NCBI GenBank assembly: GCA_016801845.1
Contig: CM028919.1
Span: forward strand, 1,950,001-2,014,000
Source of the DNA: Polydactylus sextarius
Taxonomy: Eukaryota > Chordata > Actinopteri > Polynemidae
DNA: 64,000 nt
Direction: 5' to 3'
Part shown: piece after piece, positions 59,701 through 64,000 of the stretch
Layout: every line of letters begins with the position of its first letter
Numbering within the stretch: position 1 is the first letter of the stretch
Made by a program: the position numbers and the translations under genes
Notes under the pieces: generated by a model
The model's database searches: none
The model's input: only the letters and a program-made list of their open reading frames with translations
What the model was told of the DNA's origin: nothing

Positions 59701-62700
59701 GGGTAATATGGGGCATGCTCCATGGACATAGCATTAGAATAACGCAATATTGTGCAAAATTTCAGACCACTGAATAAGGGCTGGCAGTCAGTTGAGTCAG
59801 TCCGATCCTCCACCAAGGATGGCACTATTGTTGTTTGGCCAGAGGAGACTGACAGCAGTTTATTACTGTATATGGGGGAATTTAAAGTCATTAAAATGAA
59901 ACTAGCAAATCACTGAAAAAGTTTTCTATCATCTGACAGAGGTATCACTGACCTAATGCTGAGCAACTGCGTGTTTGACTTAGGAGCAGGAATGGACAGC
60001 TTCATATGGTTGCTGGTCATGGTAAATTTAGCATTGATGGAACTCTCGTGATATATATTAGTGTGCATCTGAAGCCTGGATTCCACATAGTCTGGGATGT
60101 GCACACCCATTTGAGTGATGAATTCTAGTCCAACTGATGGCATGAAAGACAAGGCAGACTGCAAGGAAGAGGATACAGCAACATGGCTGTCAATAGTAAT
60201 TCACAGGGGACATAAATATTAAATTAGCATTTTATTTTATGTTTAAAACATGATGAAGAAAATCGGACTCACCATCATGTTGGGACGTGAGAGGGAAAGG
60301 CCGCCTTTAGCACCAGGTGCAAACACACCAGCCAGTGAGAATTTCAGAGGGAAGCCAGAGGCGGTGGGCAGTGAAAAGGCATTCTCCATGAAGATGTAAT
60401 GGGCAAAGACTTCATTTTTTGTGGTAGAAATTAAAAACATAACAACCTGTTGAAATGAAAACAAAGAAGTTGTGTATATTGGTTCAGTTGAGTTTCAAGA
60501 CAATTGGACATTCCACTGTCGAATTCTGGTTTAGTAAATTATAAAATTCTGGATTGCTTCATCAAGAAGTACCTTGATGAAACAATGTATTGATATTTTT
60601 GAAAATTATTTTAAATTATTTTCTGGACATAAAAACACAATTCATGTCAGGAAACAATATATCTAACCTGCAAGGGTAAAAGCTGGAGTTCATGGTAGTA
60701 CATGTGAAGAGTCTTAACAATGTCTCTCAGTTCACTGGTCTTAATATATCCAATCTCATTTCCAAGAAGCCGCAGGTAGGCAATGGCCTCAGGAGCTTCA
60801 GACAAACGTAGGTCCTCCATGAGCTTCTGGACATTGTTTGTGAGACCTTCCAGAAGATCCTCTGGGACCTGAAGAGATTTGTATTTTAGTTTGTGTCAAA
60901 AGAAAAGAAGCTACGATATTGTTGAGAAGTGATAATGATAATACAATTTTATTTTCTAGCTTTTATTCAACATATCATGTAGTTCCACAAACTGGAAAGT
61001 TGTATTCAGGTTATAGTGTAAGTCAGTACAATGGATATTATGTGTGTGACCTGTCTCTTCATTCTGTCTCTGCCAGGAGTGATTCTGTCCAGAACTCCTT
61101 TGAGCATGAGTGCTTTGTCCTCGGCCCAGTACACAACTCTGGATATGGCATCAGGAAAGAAACCATTCTTCCCAAAAAGGGCTTCAATTGTTGGTTCGAA
61201 TCCTGCTCCTTCAACACCCACCTTGAAGGGATCATTTTCAAAATTCACAAATCTTTAAAAAAAAAAACTAATTTGTGTGTCATCACCATATTTTAAACAT
61301 ATGTTTTTGGAAACATACCTCAAACATGTCATAGTTGTAGTCAAAAGCCTTAAGGGTGGTCTCTAGCATCACCTCCTTAGGTAAGGTGTCTCTGCCATCG
61401 AAGATGACATTGCTCTTTACTGAGCCCAAGGGAGAGTCTATTTTGTAGTTGCCTGATATGCCATCAAATACATTGTTTGTGGGTACCGCAGCCCATTCGA
61501 TGTATTCTTTGAGTCTTTAGGAAAGAGATCAAAGATGGTTTTAATAAAATGATACAGCACCAAGCCAACAATATTATTTTTGAGTCATTGTGCTAAGAAC
61601 CACTGGATAAATTGAACCTCAGTTTGGGGACTGTTGTATTCATTTATTGTTATGTAATGTTATATTGTTGCTATTTAATTACTCACTGAGACATTTGTGG
61701 GTCATCAGAATTGAGAATATTCTTCAGATGAGAGATCACAAAGCTCTTGACCTGCTCATCTCTTACATTCTCCAAATGGTTGATAATATCTGTTACCAGG
61801 TCTGGATGTGGGTTCTTCATCAGAATCAGGTAAGCCGCTATACGTTTCTCAACGGCACTCTGAGTGTCCTGGTACACATCTGCGAGTACTTTTCCCACCT
61901 GTAGTTGATAAAAGACTGATTTGGCTTGTTGTAACATATAGTAAAAAAAATATTTGCATACTGTACATTTTCTCAATATTCAGTTTTGAATTATGTATGG
62001 TTTGTCAATTACAAACTGTCAATTAAATCCTACCATTCATGCTGTTTTCATTGTTATTCTATCATGAATGTAAAGCAAGTGTGTGTGTGTGTGTGTGCGC
62101 GCACGTGTGTGTGTCACCATACCTCATTATTAATGTCCATCAACCTAAAGGCCTGTATAGCTGCCTTTTGGTTAGATAATGGAATGTCTGTTTTCTGAGC
62201 ACACCGTAAAATAGAGGAAATTAAGCTGGGGTTGACATCTTGCATGGCTCGACCCATGACACCAACAACCTGGTGTAAAATAAATGAAAATGAAATAAAT
62301 GTATTAATATAGGTCACTGTATTCCTGAGCCAGGTTCCACATTCCCTGACAAGAACTGGTTTGTCAGTAAAGCCAGAACAATCAGATGTTTGGACAATTA
62401 TCAGTACCCTCAGTACAAGGAAGGCTGTCTCTTCAGGGTTAGCAGGAAAGTCAGGGTCAGAATCAGGGATTTCTCCTGAGCAGTCATTCAAGAGCATCTC
62501 CATGAACTTTGACACATCTGTGAGCACTGGATCAACCTCTCCAACCTCTCTTTTTATGGAACCTGTGGACCAGTAACAGAGCAGATATAATCAAATGCTC
62601 TGTATTGTCTATGTTGAGATAATGTCCCTCTAGTGGTCACCTCGCCTGTAACAATTACAAACTTAGTCAGAATTGCAGAGAAATATTCTAATAAATAAAA

Positions 62701-64000
62701 TACTGTAATTCTCTGTTGTTGTTGGTTTTTTTTTTGTTTTTTTTAAAAACTGAACAGGCTATCTATATTCCATATCATTTATGAATATCAATAATATTTT
62801 CATACTTTTTTTTTAATGATTGCCATGACTAAAACTCTGTTTTCAAAAACTTAAATACTTATTTTACTTACTTCTTCACTGTGTTGGCTAGGGCATACAA
62901 AATTGGTTTGGTCTGTTTATACTGAGCCATGCTGAGCATATCTCTGACAAGAGCTGCATCAGGGTTAGCCTGAAGACTCAGCCCATAGACTAGAGAGTTC
63001 ACCACTTGTGGCAGCCCATCATTGATCCTGAGGGCCTGGAAGATGGCACTGTTGCACTCCGGGGTTCCACACTGGAACAACGCCTGCCAGGTGAGCCAGA
63101 TTGAAGTTCTTAGCATTGGTTCAATCGCCTGGCTTAGAGTTTCATTCCTGAGGCCACGCATGCTGGACACCAGCTTATGGAAAAGGCCGGCCCTCGTCTG
63201 ACCCTGGTCTGTGCCTGCCAAAGCCACAAGTTCTTGCAGGATGCTCATGACAGTGGCCTTGGTCTGGACTGGAGCTTTGTCATCAGGGTCTTCAAAATAG
63301 AGTGGCTTTCTCTGACTAGGGTCCACATCTGCATAGACACACAGTTACATGAATTTGACATTTCCAATAAGACATGTTGACTAAAACTATACATTGAGCA
63401 CTGTAGACATCCCTGAAATGATCACTCACTAAATACTTTGTTGCTGCTCCTTTTTGAGTTCTGAAAACTGAGCTCCTGGGTGACCATGGATGATATCCCA
63501 TTGTTCCTGCAAAGGCAGATTAGAATTTGATGCATAATGGCACACCCTATACATCCAAAAATAATGACTTCCAATACATCCAAAATGATGACTTACTCAT
63601 TGGAGAAGGGCAGGTAGATGTGTTTTTCCATGCACATAGCCATCGTGATGTGCTTTCCTTTGTTATCAAACTGGTACTGGCAGTGCTGTTTGCTTGCGAT
63701 TAGCTTCGACATGGGACGAAGCTGGAAATGAATCAAATCCACAGTGTTTATGTTTTAACAGGAGATGTTAGACTTGAGAAGATTTAAATTACTAATTTTT
63801 TTTAACCTCAAAATACTGAAATACACAGTATACCACAAATAAATACAAAGAGAGAGATGGGTATCATAGCATCTTATTGCCATGACGTATTGTACTAAGT
63901 CTAATGTTAGTTAATCTTCAATCAGAGGTATAAAGAAGGTATCAGTGTCTCACCAGTTGCGACAGGGCCAGGGGGCTGTGGGCTGATTCCCTGCTGTAGA
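46551..64000 (-). CDS. apob: Apolipoprotein B, lacking only the 5' exons
   Basis: Secreted scaffold of chylomicron/VLDL/LDL-type particles. It is a large lipid transfer protein, lipidated by MTP in the ER. Exons (high to low): 63954-64000 (partial), 63597-63721, 63430-63506, 62872-63328, 62408-62562, 62123-62269, 61687-61898, 61319-61514, 61051-61221, 60668-60868, 60273-60446, 59953-60158, 59683-59865, 59409-59530, 58964-59174, 58571-58743, 58296-58471, 57124-57245, 56670-57043, 48841-56430, 48627-48738, 48113-48145, 47828-48011 and 46551-47702. Every junction is in phase except one, where a T5 run shifts the frame. About 4,200 residues are present, from roughly human residue 200. The order of domains is the end of the vitellogenin-like N-terminal domain, open beta-sheet, beta1, alpha2, beta2, then a short C-terminus. 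Two fish paralogues exist (apoBa, apoBb); ADCK1/SLIRP linkage hints at the apoBb type. Confidence 0.97.
48113..48145 (-). CDS. apob: APOB 33-nt microexon
   Basis: Acceptor TTTTTCCTTCTCAG and donor GAT|GTAAGT are both strong. It is phase 2 on both sides, so it adds or removes 11 residues (RIKRQAPMADS-type) without changing the frame. It lies between exons corresponding to human exons 27 and 28, where I recall no extra exon. RNA evidence is needed to confirm inclusion. Confidence 0.7.
48841..56430 (-). CDS. apob: APOB giant exon (human exon 26 equivalent)
   Basis: 7,590 nt in one open frame, phase 1 at both ends; human exon 26 is 7,572 nt as I recall. It encodes the end of beta1, the alpha2 helical block (about 52.9-54.4 kb, rich in DLxxKIxxxI repeats) and the beta2 block with many 'IPxxxIP'-type strands. 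LTKKRGIKLA at 50555-50584 matches LDL-receptor site B of human apoB-100 (LTRKRGLKLA). An RGKR motif lies at 54563-54574. The codon matching human editing site Gln2153 is AGG (54143-54145), not CAA. All antisense open frames here are shadows. Confidence 0.97.
57246..58295 (-). other. apob: APOB intron, about 1.05 kb
   Basis: Largest APOB intron in the window. It has T-rich runs and no recognisable coding or repeat family. Confidence 0.8.
61051..64000 (-). CDS. apob: APOB exons of the MTP-like N-terminal domain
   Basis: Nine exons covering the helical and early beta-sheet part of the large lipid transfer module shared with vitellogenin and MTP. Recognisable blocks: HSPLALSQL, EKHIYLPFSNE, MLRTSIWLTWQALFQCGTPE, AAIQAFRLMDINNE, EKRIAAYLILMKNPHP and EGAGFEPTIEALFGKNGFFP. 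The last is nearly identical to human GKGFEPTLEALFGKQGFFP. The donor at 61050 is a weak GTCACA. The exon at 62408-62562 carries the apparent frameshift. Confidence 0.93.

Overview
This is nuclear DNA from a teleost (ray-finned) fish. Genes are split by GT-AG introns, repeats are abundant (microsatellites, LINE remnants, a Tc1/mariner-like foldback element, tRNA-type SINE pieces), and the exons match vertebrate proteins that I recognise from memory. No database search was possible, so identities rest on recalled family sequences plus splice-site and reading-frame consistency worked out by hand.

Layout, left to right. About 1-26.6 kb is the 5' part of ADCK1 (minus strand): one probable noncoding exon, three coding exons and a roughly 20-kb intron full of repeats. 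The rest of the gene lies left of the window. At 27.7-29.66 kb is SLIRP (minus), followed head-to-head by ALKBH1 (plus, 29.88-33.34 kb). They share a 226-bp bidirectional promoter. At 35.45-39.3 kb is LDAH (minus), a lipid-droplet hydrolase. From 39.4 to 46.5 kb there is no confidently known gene. This stretch holds LINE and other dispersed repeats, a long CT-rich tract, and a minus-strand cluster of tandemly duplicated exon-like modules. From 46.55 kb to the right edge is most of apolipoprotein B (minus), in 24 exons including a 7.59-kb giant exon. The signal peptide and first exons lie beyond 64 kb.

The gene order joins two blocks that are separate in human: ADCK1/SLIRP/ALKBH1 (14q24.3, where SNW1 also sits) and LDAH/APOB (2p24). 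LDAH and APOB both act in neutral-lipid handling (droplets and secreted lipoproteins). SLIRP, ALKBH1 and ADCK1 all have mitochondrial roles. I have no evidence that the two blocks are co-regulated.

Points most worth a second look: an apparent one-base frameshift in a T5 run of an APOB exon; a 33-nt in-frame APOB microexon that I do not recall in human; an RGKR furin-like motif in fish apoB near the position of the mammalian apoB-48 terminus; TISU-type start contexts on both sides of the SLIRP/ALKBH1 promoter; and an unrecognised tandem exon duplication at 42.67-43.30 kb. I did not find a clearly new biological system. The duplicated-exon locus is the nearest candidate.
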